Assembly: GCA_046704255.1 (NCBI GenBank)
Contig: JBJKSH010000025.1
Span: 43,303 to 107,302 of the forward strand
Length of the DNA: 64,000 bases
Source: FEN-1297 sp046704255
GTDB lineage: Bacteria > Bacteroidota > Ignavibacteria > Ignavibacteriales > Ignavibacteriaceae
Reading direction: 5' to 3'
Each line of letters opens with the position of its first letter. Positions within the stretch are counted from its first letter, which is position 1. Both the position numbers and the translations under genes were made by a program. Positions 24,737 through 34,479 of this stretch are shown here, in pieces. The notes under the pieces are model-generated. The model did no database searches and was not told the origin of the DNA. It worked only from the letters and a program-made list of their open reading frames with translations.

Positions 24737-25373
24737 CATTTACAATTCGATTATTGAAGGATTAATATTTTCTTCGGATGAACCTATATCTTCCGGCGAT
24801 ATAATTAAAGCAGTTAAAGGTATAGACGGAGAGGATACACAAATTTCTCCGGAAGAAATTGAAAAAAGTATTGAAGAACTTAACAAAATTTACAGTGAAG
24901 AAAATTTAGCCTTCCATATAATTAAAATTGCAGGAGGATTTCTCTTTGCAACCAAACCGGAATATGCAAAATATATCGGCTATCTTTCTTCGGAAAAAAG
25001 CAAACGCAGGCTAAGCCAGGCAGCACTGGAAACACTTGCAATAATAGCCTATAAACAGCCCGTAACAAAACCGGAGCTTGAATCCATTCGCGGTGTAAAT
25101 TCGGATTATATTCTTAACACTCTGCTTGAAAAAAATCTTATTAAAATTACGGGCAGGGCAGAAACTATAGGCAGGCCCCTACTTTACGGCACTACAGATG
25201 AGTTCTTAAAATATTTCGGCCTGTATAAATTAAGCGATTTGCCCAAACCGAGAGAAGTTGAAGAAATTATGAAGGATGAGGATTTTTTGGAACAGAAACA
25301 AAAAATCATGATGAACTTAATTGAAGAAGCCGCCGAAAAAGAAACTACGGAAGAAAACAGTGAAACAGATTAG
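24729..25373 (+). CDS. scpB: Segregation and condensation protein B
   Basis: 214 residues. Two winged-helix domains, the second beginning RRLSQAALETLAIIAYKQPV with the characteristic IRGVNSDYILNTLLEKNLI and GRPLLYGTT signatures. A Glu-rich tail follows. ScpB dimers bind the ScpA kleisin in SMC condensin. The gene overlaps both neighbours. Confidence 0.95.
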   Translation: MDNIYNSIIEGLIFSSDEPISSGDIIKAVKGIDGEDTQISPEEIEKSIEELNKIYSEENLAFHIIKIAGGFLFATKPEYAKYIGYLSSEKSKRRLSQAALETLAIIAYKQPVTKPELESIRGVNSDYILNTLLEKNLIKITGRAETIGRPLLYGTTDEFLKYFGLYKLSDLPKPREVEEIMKDEDFLEQKQKIMMNLIEEAAEKETTEENSETD

Positions 25374-26073
25374 GCTTAATAAATATATATCGGAAAGCGG
25401 AATAACTTCCAGGAGGAAAGCTGAAGAATTTATTCTTACCGGAAGAATTTCCGTTAACGATAAAATTGTTACGGATTTATCTTTTAAAGTTGTCCCGGAA
25501 AAAGATATTGTTTTTCTTGACGGCGAAAAATTAAACCTAAAAAAACATTTGTATTTGTTACTTAACAAACCCAAAGGTGTGGTTACAACCACCAACGATG
25601 AGCGCAACCGGAAAACCGTAATTGATATTTTAAAAATCAGGGATCGTGTTTACCCGGTTGGCAGACTTGATTTTAACACGACCGGTGTTTTACTGTTAAC
25701 AAACGACGGTGACTTTTCCAATTTGCTTCTGCACCCGAAGAACAATGTAAAACGGGAGTATGAGGTTAAACTGGACAGGGCGCTTTTGGAAGAAGATAAG
25801 GCAATGCTGCTTAAAGGTGTTTATGTTAACGGACTAAAAGGAATTTTTAATACGGTAATATTTCCTAAAAAAAAGGATAAAAAGTTTGTAATAATTACAA
25901 CGGTAGAAGGGCGAAATCATTTTGTTAAAAATATGTTTAAAGCATTGCACTACAGTGTAATTACTTTAAATAGAAAAACCTTTGCCGGAATTACTGCTGA
26001 TATTCCTGTAGGTGCATACAGGGAATTATCTCAAAAAGAAATTATCGGAGTGGTAAAAAATTATGGGGGCTAA
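25360..26073 (+). CDS. Pseudouridine synthase, RluB/RsuA type
   Basis: 237 residues from the GTG at 25360, which follows GGAAGA and gives the usual start KQIRLNKYISESGITSRRKA of the S4 domain. A longer reading from TTG at 25321 would only add a Lys/Pro tail derived from the end of scpB. The catalytic domain has LNKPKGVVTT and the active-site GRLDFNTTGVLLLTNDG, with the nucleophilic Asp. The scpB-rluB order is typical of many bacteria. It modifies uridine in rRNA, probably 23S. Confidence 0.92.
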   Translation: MKQIRLNKYISESGITSRRKAEEFILTGRISVNDKIVTDLSFKVVPEKDIVFLDGEKLNLKKHLYLLLNKPKGVVTTTNDERNRKTVIDILKIRDRVYPVGRLDFNTTGVLLLTNDGDFSNLLLHPKNNVKREYEVKLDRALLEEDKAMLLKGVYVNGLKGIFNTVIFPKKKDKKFVIITTVEGRNHFVKNMFKALHYSVITLNRKTFAGITADIPVGAYRELSQKEIIGVVKNYGG

Positions 26074-27565
26074 AAAAGTTTATTTTATATTATCTCTAAT
26101 TTTATTTTCTTCTCTTTCATTTCCCCAGGAAATTGTTAAAGATACGGTTCCCAAATTCTCGTATTCAACACTGCGGGAATTCAGTTCTCAGATGAACGAT
26201 ATTTTTAACGACCCCAATTTTACTAATGCCGAATGGGGCGTTGTTATCCAATCGTTAGAAACCGGCGAATATTTTTATAAAAGAAATGAAAACAAACTTT
26301 TTATGCCCGCTTCCAATTTAAAATTATTTACTACGGCTGCAGGACTTGTAGTTTTAGGAAGCAATTATAGGTTTAAAACTAATATTTTTATTAACGGAAA
26401 AATTGAAGGTTCTACTTTAAACGGAGACCTTATAGTGCAGGGAATGGGTGACCCTACAATTTCGGGAAGGTTTTATAACGGAAACATGCTTCAGGTTTTT
26501 GAGAATTGGGCAGACTCAATTCAGTATAAGGGAATAGATGAAATTTCCGGCAATATAATCGGAGATGACAATGCTTTTGATGCAGTCGGTTTGGGAAAAG
26601 GCTGGCGATGGGATTATGAAAGCAACTGGTTTGCAGCTGCTTCAAGTGCTATTTCGTTTAATGATAATTGTGTAGACATTACGGTTACAGTAAATAAAAA
26701 AGATCAACAGCCGAAAATTACAGTTACACCAAATACAAAATATGTTATAGTATTGAACAAAGTTATTACTGTTCCTAAAGATTCATCTACATCTATTAAA
26801 GCTTATAGGGAGTTGGGAACAAATGTAATAACCGTTTACGGAACTATCCGGAATAATAACGATTCGGTTAAAACTTATGTTACAGTTAACAATCCTACTC
26901 AATTTGCAATGGTTGTATTTAAGAATGTTTTGCAGAAAAAAGGAATAACCGTGGAAGGCTATCCGATTGATGTAAACGACATGCCTGCACCGATGGACTA
27001 TTCAAAAATGAAAAAACTATTTACTCAATATTCTCCTCCGCTAAGGGAAATAATTAAGGTGATAAATAAAAACAGCCAGAATCTATATGCAGAACAATTA
27101 TTAAAAACCATTGGCCTTGAAAAATACGGTTACGGAACAGTAAATAACGGAGTGCGTGCAGAGAATAAAGTTTTACAAGAAATGGGAATAAACCCGGAAA
27201 ATTTAAATATAGTTGACGGCAGCGGATTGTCCAGGTTAGACCTAGTTACTCCCAAACAGGTAGTGGCGCTTTTAACTTACATGTACAAGAGTAAAAATTT
27301 TATACCGTTTTTTAATTCGCTGCCGATTGCCGGGGTAGACGGCACTCTGGGCGATAGACTGCAGAGCACGCGTGCACAGGGAAGGATAAGAGCTAAAACA
27401 GGATTTCTGGATGGAGTAAGCAGTCTTTCCGGATATGCATTTACTGCCGATAATGAACCGGTTGCTTTTTCCATTATAGTTAACAATTTTAATGTGCCGG
27501 TTAAACTGGCAGAAAATATTCAAGATTTAGTATGTTTGCGTCTTGCAAACTTTAAAAGAAAATAA
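26063..27565 (+). CDS. dacB: D-alanyl-D-alanine carboxypeptidase/endopeptidase (PBP4, DacB family)
   Basis: 500 residues with a signal peptide (about 1-20). The three penicillin-binding motifs are present: SxxK in PASNLKLFTT, SxN in NKNSQNLYAEQLLK, and KTG in RAKTGFLDGVSSLSG. The large insertion between SxxK and SxN is typical of class C PBPs. It trims or cleaves peptidoglycan peptide cross-links in the periplasm. It overlaps the pseudouridine synthase gene by 11 nt and lies 11 bp before lysS. Confidence 0.94.
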   Translation: MGAKKVYFILSLILFSSLSFPQEIVKDTVPKFSYSTLREFSSQMNDIFNDPNFTNAEWGVVIQSLETGEYFYKRNENKLFMPASNLKLFTTAAGLVVLGSNYRFKTNIFINGKIEGSTLNGDLIVQGMGDPTISGRFYNGNMLQVFENWADSIQYKGIDEISGNIIGDDNAFDAVGLGKGWRWDYESNWFAAASSAISFNDNCVDITVTVNKKDQQPKITVTPNTKYVIVLNKVITVPKDSSTSIKAYRELGTNVITVYGTIRNNNDSVKTYVTVNNPTQFAMVVFKNVLQKKGITVEGYPIDVNDMPAPMDYSKMKKLFTQYSPPLREIIKVINKNSQNLYAEQLLKTIGLEKYGYGTVNNGVRAENKVLQEMGINPENLNIVDGSGLSRLDLVTPKQVVALLTYMYKSKNFIPFFNSLPIAGVDGTLGDRLQSTRAQGRIRAKTGFLDGVSSLSGYAFTADNEPVAFSIIVNNFNVPVKLAENIQDLVCLRLANFKRK

Positions 27566-27576
27566 TCGGAGGCGTT

Positions 27577-29085
27577 GTGGATAATAATATTCAGCAGGAT
27601 ATTAATACTTTAATTAAACGAAGATATGAAGAATTGGAGCAGCTAAAGCAAAATGGGTTTGAACCTTTTGCTTATTCTTTTGATGTTAATTCCGATTCGG
27701 AAGATATAAAAAATAACTTTAAAGAAGATGAAAAAAGAATTGTAAAAGTTGCCGGCAGAATTATGGCACTAAGAAGAATGGGTAAGGCTTCTTTTGCACA
27801 TATTCAGGATCATGCCGGCAGAATACAAATTTATTTAAGAAAAGACGACATCGGCAATTTGTATGATGCTTTTAAGCTCCTGGATATTGGGGATATTATC
27901 GGAGTCGAAGGTTTTGTATTCAAAACAAAAACCGGCGAAGTTTCGGTTCATGTAACTTCTATGGAACTGCTCTCCAAAACTTTAAGACCACTGCCCATTG
28001 CTAAAGAAACAGTTGACGACAAAGGCAATAAAATTGTTCATGATCAATTTGCAGATAAAGAATTACGGTACAGGCAAAGATATGTTGATCTTATAGTTAA
28101 TCCTGAAATTAAAAATGTGTTTATAAAAAGAAGCAAAGTTGTTTCTTCGATGAGAAAATTTTTAGATAGTAACGGTTATCTTGAAGTTGAGACTCCGATT
28201 TTACAGCCGCTTTACGGCGGTGCTGCGGCAAGGCCGTTTATTACACACCATAATACTCTTGATACGGATTTATATTTAAGAATTGCAGACGAACTATATC
28301 TTAAAAGATTAATAGTAGGCGGCTTTAACGGCGTTTATGAAATTTCCAAGGATTTTAGAAATGAAGGAATGGATAAGGCACATAACCCGGAATTCACTAT
28401 GATGGAGCTTTACGTTCCTTATAAAGATTATGAATGGATGATGAAATTCGTCGAGGAGATGATTCACAATATTTGCTTAGAGGTATTTAATACCCTGGAT
28501 TTTGAATTTGAAGGGCAGGAAATAAATTTTACTTCACCATGGAAAAGGGTTTCGATGATAGATGCAATTAAAGATAAAACCGGTGTAGATGTTTTAACTG
28601 CTTCTCTTCAGGAATTAAAAGAGGCGGCAAAGAATATCGGAGCATCCATTCTGGGGCTTGAAACAAAAGGAAAATTAATTGATGAAATTTTTAGTGTTTC
28701 CGTTGAACCGGAATTAATTCAACCGACATTTGTAATGGATTACCCTCTTGAAATTTCTCCGCTTGCAAAAAAACACCGCTCAAAGCAGGGAGTTGTTGAA
28801 CGCTTTGAAGGTTATGTAGCAGGCAGGGAAATTTGTAATGCATTTTCAGAACTCAACGATCCGATCGATCAAAGATCTCGTTTTGAAGGCCAGAAAAAAA
28901 TGCGTGATGAAGGTGATGAAGAAGCGCACGAAATTGATGATGATTTTATCCGGGCGTTGGAATACGGTATGCCGCCGGCTGCCGGTTTGGGAATCGGAAT
29001 CGACCGGATTGTAATGCTTCTTACCAATCAGGCATCCATACGGGATGTTATATTTTTTCCGCAGATGAAACCGGAAGTAAAGTGA
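27577..29085 (+). CDS. lysS: Lysine--tRNA ligase (class II)
   Basis: 502 residues. An N-terminal OB anticodon-binding domain (about 55-150, VKVAGRIMALRRMGKASF) precedes the class II catalytic core: motif 2 in FRNEGMDKAHNPEFTMME and motif 3 in GLGIGIDRIVMLLT. Start is GTG with CGGAGG. It charges tRNA-Lys in the cytosol. Its stop overlaps the GTG of the glycosyltransferase gene (GTGA). Confidence 0.97.
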   Translation: MDNNIQQDINTLIKRRYEELEQLKQNGFEPFAYSFDVNSDSEDIKNNFKEDEKRIVKVAGRIMALRRMGKASFAHIQDHAGRIQIYLRKDDIGNLYDAFKLLDIGDIIGVEGFVFKTKTGEVSVHVTSMELLSKTLRPLPIAKETVDDKGNKIVHDQFADKELRYRQRYVDLIVNPEIKNVFIKRSKVVSSMRKFLDSNGYLEVETPILQPLYGGAAARPFITHHNTLDTDLYLRIADELYLKRLIVGGFNGVYEISKDFRNEGMDKAHNPEFTMMELYVPYKDYEWMMKFVEEMIHNICLEVFNTLDFEFEGQEINFTSPWKRVSMIDAIKDKTGVDVLTASLQELKEAAKNIGASILGLETKGKLIDEIFSVSVEPELIQPTFVMDYPLEISPLAKKHRSKQGVVERFEGYVAGREICNAFSELNDPIDQRSRFEGQKKMRDEGDEEAHEIDDDFIRALEYGMPPAAGLGIGIDRIVMLLTNQASIRDVIFFPQMKPEVK

Positions 29086-29819
29086 CAAATTTAAAATACA
29101 GCATTATAATACCTACTTTAAATGAAGAGAAACTTCTACCCATTCTGCTTGGCAGATTAAAAGATGAAAGTCTCCGGCAAAAATATAATTACGAAATAAT
29201 TATTTCGGATGGCGGAAGTGCTGATGAAACAATAAACATAGCTCTGGAACATGCCGATAAAGTAAAAGTTCATAACGCAGTCAATGTTCAAAATATTGCA
29301 GGGGGCAGAAATTCAGGTGCCAGATATGCAGCGGGAGACATTTTAATCTTTATTAACGGCGATGTTCTTATAAATGATGTTAAAGCATTTTTCGAATTCA
29401 TTTCCGAAAAATTTGCAGGCAGCAATTATCCTGCAATGGCGTGCAAAGTAAAAATTTTTCCACATGAAGAAATTTTATCAGACAAACTTTTTCACTTCGT
29501 TTATAATTTGTACTTCAGGCTGATTAACTGCATTGGTATTGGAATGGGAAGAGGAGAATGCCAGGTAATTAAAAAAGATGTATTTGATAAAACGTACGGC
29601 TATAACGAATCTTTGGCCGCCGGGGAAGATTTTGATCTTTTCAGAAGAATAAGAAAAACCGGGAAAATTTTGTACGCAAATAATATTTGTGTTTATGAAT
29701 CTCCCAGAAGATTTAGAAAATTAGGATACACAGGAGTTACGATTTCATGGTTAAAAAACGCCATTTCAATTTTGTATAAAAATAAATCACTATCCAAGGA
29801 ATGGGAACAGGTTAGATAA
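29082..29819 (+). CDS. Family 2 glycosyltransferase
   Basis: 245 residues. A GT-A fold with YSIIIPTLNEEKLLP at the nucleotide-binding start, ISDGGSADET, and GGRNSGARYAAGDIL before the metal-binding acidic site (usually DxD; INGDV here). EDFDLFRRIRKTGKI is the acceptor-side ED motif. The end is a membrane-proximal amphipathic region. It likely adds a sugar to a lipid or envelope glycan; substrate unknown. A Wzi-like outer-membrane gene follows immediately. Confidence 0.88.
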   Translation: MTNLKYSIIIPTLNEEKLLPILLGRLKDESLRQKYNYEIIISDGGSADETINIALEHADKVKVHNAVNVQNIAGGRNSGARYAAGDILIFINGDVLINDVKAFFEFISEKFAGSNYPAMACKVKIFPHEEILSDKLFHFVYNLYFRLINCIGIGMGRGECQVIKKDVFDKTYGYNESLAAGEDFDLFRRIRKTGKILYANNICVYESPRRFRKLGYTGVTISWLKNAISILYKNKSLSKEWEQVR

Positions 29820-29820
29820 T

Positions 29821-31479
29821 ATGAAAAGAAATTTATTGCTCTTGCTCTTGTTGTGCACTGCAATTGTTTATGCACAGGACGATTATGTGAATGTAGATAA
29901 CCGGGTTTATTCCTTTTTACAACGAATGGAAGCACTTCATATAATTTCCGGTTATAATTCTTTCGAACTTCCCAAACCGCGAAAAGAAATTGTTAAATAT
30001 TTAAAACAAATTATTGCCTCTCAAAACCAGCTTGATAAAGTTGACCGTAAAATACTTAAAGACCTTGAAGTCGAATTCGAATTTCAGCTAACCGGAAGCT
30101 TAAAACATTCTCAGTCTATTTTAGGCGGAGGCGGATATAATATTTTATCTCAAAATAATAAATATCTTTTCTATTATTCAAAGCCGCATAAAGCAAATTT
30201 ATTTATAAACCTTTTGGGAGAAGGGGAGGTTATTACACAAAACGATTTTACTAACAGTACAAATTTATCAACTTCGCTTGGAATTATTGGCGGCGAAATT
30301 AAAGGTACTTTTTTAGACCACTTTGGTTTTTCTTTAAAAGGAACAAACGGGCTTGTAGTTGGGAACAAAGAAGTTGCCAGATTAAGGCCGGATATTAACT
30401 ACAATTTTAAATTTAATGAAAATAAACCAGGTGAAGCTTTCTTTGATGAAACTTCCGGTTACTTAACTGCCGATTATGATATGTTCAGAATTAAACTCGG
30501 CAGGCAAAGGATGAGAATCGGTTACGGCCCGGTGAAATCTATTCTAGACGACATTGCTCCGCCTTTTGATTATTTAGGCTTTAATATTGATTACGGATTT
30601 TTTACTTTTTCATACTTTCACGGCCAGCTTTTGGGTAACAGCTACTTTCAGCCGGATTCAATTACAGGCGGCATAAACGTTGTCGATCAAAAATATATAG
30701 GATATCATAGAATCGGATTTAATCTTTCCGATGCCGTTAATTTTGGAGTTGGAGAGATTATTATTTACGGAAACAGGCCGCTTGATCTTTCTTATTTAAA
30801 CCCTTTTGCTTTTTATAAATCAGTTGAACATTCAAACCAGGACAGAGATAATTCAATGCTGTTTTTTGATTTTAACAATAAATCAATAACAGGCTTAAAA
30901 CTATATGGTACTTTACTAATTGATGACATAGATTTCAGCAAGCTGGGAACTCCGTGGTACGGCAACCAGACTTTAATAGATCTTGGACTTTATTCTGTAA
31001 ATCTTTATCATATTTTACCAATTGATTTTAAATTTGAATACACGCGAATAGATCCGTATGTGCATACTCATAGAACCGGAAATACTAACTTTACAAACTT
31101 CGGATATAATTTAGGTTCTATTTTAAAACCAAACAGCGAAATGTTTCTAGGCGAATTTAATTACCGTTTTACCAACCGGTTAAGTTTAGGTATGAGTTAT
31201 TATTATATTTTGCACGGCGCCAACCCGGTTCTGCCTAATGGAACTATTATAAACGTTGGAGGAGATGAGGCTCTTGGACACCGGACTTTCGATTCCAATA
31301 ATGCAAGGTTTTTAAACGGTGATTTGGAATACTCAAGGATAGCAACTGCTTTGCTAACTTTTGAACCTGTAAAACAAATATTTTTTTCGTTTAAACTAAT
31401 GTATTACAACGAAAATCTGCAGAACTCAATTAAGAATAACCAACTCCAAGGTTATTTTGTTTTATCTGCCAAGTTATAA
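29821..31479 (+). CDS. Outer-membrane beta-barrel protein, capsule assembly Wzi-like
   Basis: 552 residues with a signal peptide (about 1-19, cleaved after VYAQ). An N-terminal helical part (NVDNRVYSFLQRMEALHII) resembles the periplasmic region of Wzi-like proteins. The rest is repeated amphipathic strands with GRQRMRIGYGP, ending in a barrel-like strand. Wzi proteins hold capsule or exopolysaccharide at the surface. The preceding glycosyltransferase gene fits. Family assignment is by pattern, so a different barrel family is possible. Confidence 0.6.
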   Translation: MKRNLLLLLLLCTAIVYAQDDYVNVDNRVYSFLQRMEALHIISGYNSFELPKPRKEIVKYLKQIIASQNQLDKVDRKILKDLEVEFEFQLTGSLKHSQSILGGGGYNILSQNNKYLFYYSKPHKANLFINLLGEGEVITQNDFTNSTNLSTSLGIIGGEIKGTFLDHFGFSLKGTNGLVVGNKEVARLRPDINYNFKFNENKPGEAFFDETSGYLTADYDMFRIKLGRQRMRIGYGPVKSILDDIAPPFDYLGFNIDYGFFTFSYFHGQLLGNSYFQPDSITGGINVVDQKYIGYHRIGFNLSDAVNFGVGEIIIYGNRPLDLSYLNPFAFYKSVEHSNQDRDNSMLFFDFNNKSITGLKLYGTLLIDDIDFSKLGTPWYGNQTLIDLGLYSVNLYHILPIDFKFEYTRIDPYVHTHRTGNTNFTNFGYNLGSILKPNSEMFLGEFNYRFTNRLSLGMSYYYILHGANPVLPNGTIINVGGDEALGHRTFDSNNARFLNGDLEYSRIATALLTFEPVKQIFFSFKLMYYNENLQNSIKNNQLQGYFVLSAKL

Positions 31480-31494
31480 GTCTAGGATTTTTTA

Positions 31495-33114
31495 ATGAAA
31501 CTAAAAAATTTGAAAATACTTTTTTACATTATAATTCTTACACTTGGAATTATTTTAGGAACTCAAATACACAAAGTTTTTTCCGATGATAAACTTCAGG
31601 ACAGCATAGATAAGTTTGACGATGTTTTAACCTACACAAAAAAATATTATGTTGATAAAGTAGATACCCAAAAGCTTGTTGATGCGGCAATAAACGGTAT
31701 GCTTGACAAGCTCGATCCGCACACAGTATACATCCCCGCAAAAGATCTTAAATCGATAGATGAATCTTTCCGAGGAAATTTCAGCGGTATCGGAATTGAA
31801 TTCCAAATTTTAAATGATACTTTAACCGTGGTTTCCCCAATAAGCGGAGGTCCTAGTGAAGCTTTGGGAATACAGCCCGGTGACAAAATAGTTAAAATAA
31901 ACGGCGAAAGTGCAATTGGAATTAACGACAATGAAGTAAGAACAAAACTCCGCGGCCCGGTTGGTTCTAAAGTTAATGTTACGGTTATTAGGTATGGTGT
32001 TAATAAGCCTCTTGATTTTGAAATTACAAGGGCAAAAATTCCGTTATACTCTATAGATTCGTATTTTATGTACAACAAAACAACGGGCTACATAAGCCTG
32101 ACACAATTTTCCGAAACAACATATAAAGAAATGAAGAATGCGCTTGATAGCCTTAAAAAGCAAGGTATGCAGCAGTTGATTCTTGATTTAAGAGGTAACC
32201 CGGGAGGTTTGCTGGATCAGGCGGTTAAAGTTGCTAACTTATTTATCGGCAGCGGTAAGAAAATTGTTTACACAAAAGGAAGGCTGCCTCAATTCGATGA
32301 AGAATACGATGCAGACAAGTCTGCAATTTATAAAAACCTTCCGCTTATTATTTTGGTAAATAAAGGGAGTGCATCCGCAAGTGAAATAGTTTCCGGTGCA
32401 ATGCAGGACTGGGACAGAGCATTAATTGTTGGTGAAACTACTTTTGGAAAAGGGCTGGTACAGCGCCAGTATCCTTTACCGGATAACTCCGCTTTAAGGC
32501 TTACCGTTGCAAGGTATTATACTCCTTCCGGAAGACTAATTCAAAGAAGTTATAAGCACATGAAAAACTGGGAAGAATATTATGCCGAAGCCGGTGAAAA
32601 CCATGAACCTAACGGCAATAATATAAATCATACCGAAGAAGCAAAACAAGATTCTGCCTTACCTAAGTATAAAACTCACAACGGCAGAACGGTATACGGC
32701 GGCGGAGGTATTACTCCCGATTATATAATTAAAGCAAGCGGCCTTACAAATTATACAGCAGAACTTTTAAAGAATAATGTCTTTTATCCTTATGTTTTAC
32801 GTTACCTGGATAAACATAAAAAATCTTTAGAAGAAAAATACGGCACAGACATGAAAAAATTCACCAAAGATTTTTCTTTTAATAATGAACAATTGAAAGA
32901 CTTTGTTAATTATGCCAAAACCAAAGATGTGAAATATTCTCAAAAAGATTTTGATAAAGATAAGGATTATATTGCCGCAAGATTAAAAGCACAAGTTGCA
33001 AGAACTTTTTGGAATAACGACGGATGGTACGATGTTATTTTAGGGCAGGACAATCAGTTCCAAAAAGCACTTACTTTATTCTCGGAGGAAAAAGAACTAG
33101 CCGGGCTGAAATGA
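31495..33114 (+). CDS. S41 family C-terminal processing peptidase
   Basis: 539 residues. An N-terminal signal anchor precedes a helical segment, a PDZ domain (about 95-170, GIQPGDKIVKINGESAIG) and the S41 protease core with DLRGNPGGLLDQAV, the catalytic Ser in NKGSASASEIVSG, and the catalytic Lys in FGKGLVQ. A C-terminal extension of about 140 residues follows. Such enzymes degrade or trim periplasmic and outer-membrane proteins. Its stop overlaps the next ATG (ATGA). Confidence 0.93.
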   Translation: MKLKNLKILFYIIILTLGIILGTQIHKVFSDDKLQDSIDKFDDVLTYTKKYYVDKVDTQKLVDAAINGMLDKLDPHTVYIPAKDLKSIDESFRGNFSGIGIEFQILNDTLTVVSPISGGPSEALGIQPGDKIVKINGESAIGINDNEVRTKLRGPVGSKVNVTVIRYGVNKPLDFEITRAKIPLYSIDSYFMYNKTTGYISLTQFSETTYKEMKNALDSLKKQGMQQLILDLRGNPGGLLDQAVKVANLFIGSGKKIVYTKGRLPQFDEEYDADKSAIYKNLPLIILVNKGSASASEIVSGAMQDWDRALIVGETTFGKGLVQRQYPLPDNSALRLTVARYYTPSGRLIQRSYKHMKNWEEYYAEAGENHEPNGNNINHTEEAKQDSALPKYKTHNGRTVYGGGGITPDYIIKASGLTNYTAELLKNNVFYPYVLRYLDKHKKSLEEKYGTDMKKFTKDFSFNNEQLKDFVNYAKTKDVKYSQKDFDKDKDYIAARLKAQVARTFWNNDGWYDVILGQDNQFQKALTLFSEEKELAGLK

Positions 33115-33938
33115 AGTTTTTTTTATTCTTAGTTTTTCTGTTTCCTTTAGTAAGCGGTTACAAACCGATTTATAAACCGGAAACTGAAAAAATAAATAAT
33201 TTGAAATTTTCTCCCGAAATGAAAATGGAAGTCGGGGAGGAACTTACTTACGAAGTAAGTTATTCGTTTATAAAATTAGGGCAATTAAAAATATTTGTTG
33301 AAAATAAGAAAATTATTAACGGCAAGATCTTTTACAATACTATTGCATACATCGATTCCTATTCCGGTTTACCATTTGTAAGCCTGCATATGATATATCA
33401 AAGTATTATCTCTCAAAATTTTTTCCCGGTATTTTTTAAAGGGATTGTAAAAAAAGATGACTATTCAACCTTTACGGATTATTATTTTAAATACGATTCT
33501 TCTTTGGTTAGAATAAAAAAAGGTAAGACTGATCCATACGAGCTTTGGACAGACTCTACAGAGGCAATGCATAAGAAATATCAGGACGGACTTTCGATTT
33601 TGTATTATGCGCGCAGTTTAAGCGGCACCGGTAAATCTGTGGATGTTCCGTGTTATGTAAATGAAAAGAAGGGAATTACTACATTAAACACATATAAAAA
33701 TGTTACCGGTATATCCATTGATGCAGTTAAATATGATATAGCTTGTGTTAGAGAAGACGGCCGTATGAATTTTATCAGCATTTTCGGATTAACAGGAAAT
33801 TTTGAAGGCTGGTTCTCCGATGACGAAGCCTCTGTTCCTATTGTTGCAAAGCTTAAAGTTATAATTGGTAATGTTACTGTTGAATTAAAATCATGGGATA
33901 AACCGGGATGGACTCCTCCGAAATTCAAAAAAGATTAA
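33111..33938 (+). CDS. DUF3108 domain-containing envelope protein
   Basis: 275 residues from the ATG at 33111, which overlaps the peptidase stop and yields a clear signal peptide (MKFFLFLVFLFPLVSG). The body has the DUF3108 pattern: GEELTYEVSYSFIKLGQLKI, a central FTDYYFKYD strand and the closing GNFEGWFSDDEASVPIVAKL. The family is exported and beta-rich; function unknown. A longer reading from 33024 would overlap the peptidase deeply and lose the signal peptide. Confidence 0.85.
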   Translation: MKFFLFLVFLFPLVSGYKPIYKPETEKINNLKFSPEMKMEVGEELTYEVSYSFIKLGQLKIFVENKKIINGKIFYNTIAYIDSYSGLPFVSLHMIYQSIISQNFFPVFFKGIVKKDDYSTFTDYYFKYDSSLVRIKKGKTDPYELWTDSTEAMHKKYQDGLSILYYARSLSGTGKSVDVPCYVNEKKGITTLNTYKNVTGISIDAVKYDIACVREDGRMNFISIFGLTGNFEGWFSDDEASVPIVAKLKVIIGNVTVELKSWDKPGWTPPKFKKD

Positions 33939-34471
33939 ACGAAGAAATTAAATTATTTCCATACATGGGAAAATTTCCTAATATTCACAACGGTGTATTC
34001 CTTGCGTCGGGTGTAAAAATAATTGGTGATGTGGAAATAAAGGAAGATTCAAGTGTTTGGTACAACACAGTTATTCGGGGCGACGTTCACTATATTAGAA
34101 TTGGTATGTTTACTAACATACAGGATTGTTCTATGCTTCATGTAACAAACGGGAAATATCCCTTAAATATAGGCAGTAAAGTTACGGTAGGACATTCTGT
34201 CACTTTGCACGGTTGCACAATAAATGATTTGTGCCTTATTGGAATGGGTGCCGTTGTTCTAGACGGAGCCCAGGTGCAGGAAAAATCTATGGTAGCTGCC
34301 GGCGCAGTTGTTAAACCTAATTTTATTATACCTTCCGGTACATTAGCTGCAGGTGTGCCTGCAAAAATTGTTAGAGACTTATCCGAAGAAGAAATTAAAG
34401 ATTTTGAAAACTCTGCTTTGAGATATCAAAAATATACCAAGTTAACTGTAGAATCATTAAAAAAAATATAA
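33908..34471 (+). CDS. Gamma-carbonic anhydrase family protein (left-handed beta helix)
   Basis: 187 residues of hexapeptide repeats. GDVEIKEDSSVWYNTVIRGD, IGMFTNIQDCSMLHV and VGHSVTLHGCTI contain the histidines expected for the trimeric zinc site. A C-terminal helix follows GVPAKIV. It may hydrate CO2 or act as an inactive structural relative. The ATG at 33908 overlaps the previous gene by 31 nt; a shorter start at 33965 is possible. Confidence 0.88.
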   Translation: MDSSEIQKRLNEEIKLFPYMGKFPNIHNGVFLASGVKIIGDVEIKEDSSVWYNTVIRGDVHYIRIGMFTNIQDCSMLHVTNGKYPLNIGSKVTVGHSVTLHGCTINDLCLIGMGAVVLDGAQVQEKSMVAAGAVVKPNFIIPSGTLAAGVPAKIVRDLSEEEIKDFENSALRYQKYTKLTVESLKKI

Positions 34472-34479
34472 CGGTAAAA

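Noticed and set aside
25321..25359. Longer start for the pseudouridine synthase
   Set aside because: The extra Lys/Pro-rich residues are an out-of-frame reading of the Glu-rich end of scpB; GTG 25360 has a ribosome site and the expected family start.
33024..33110. Longer start for the DUF3108 protein
   Set aside because: It would overlap the S41 peptidase by 91 nt and bury the signal peptide; the ATGA overlap at 33111 is far better.
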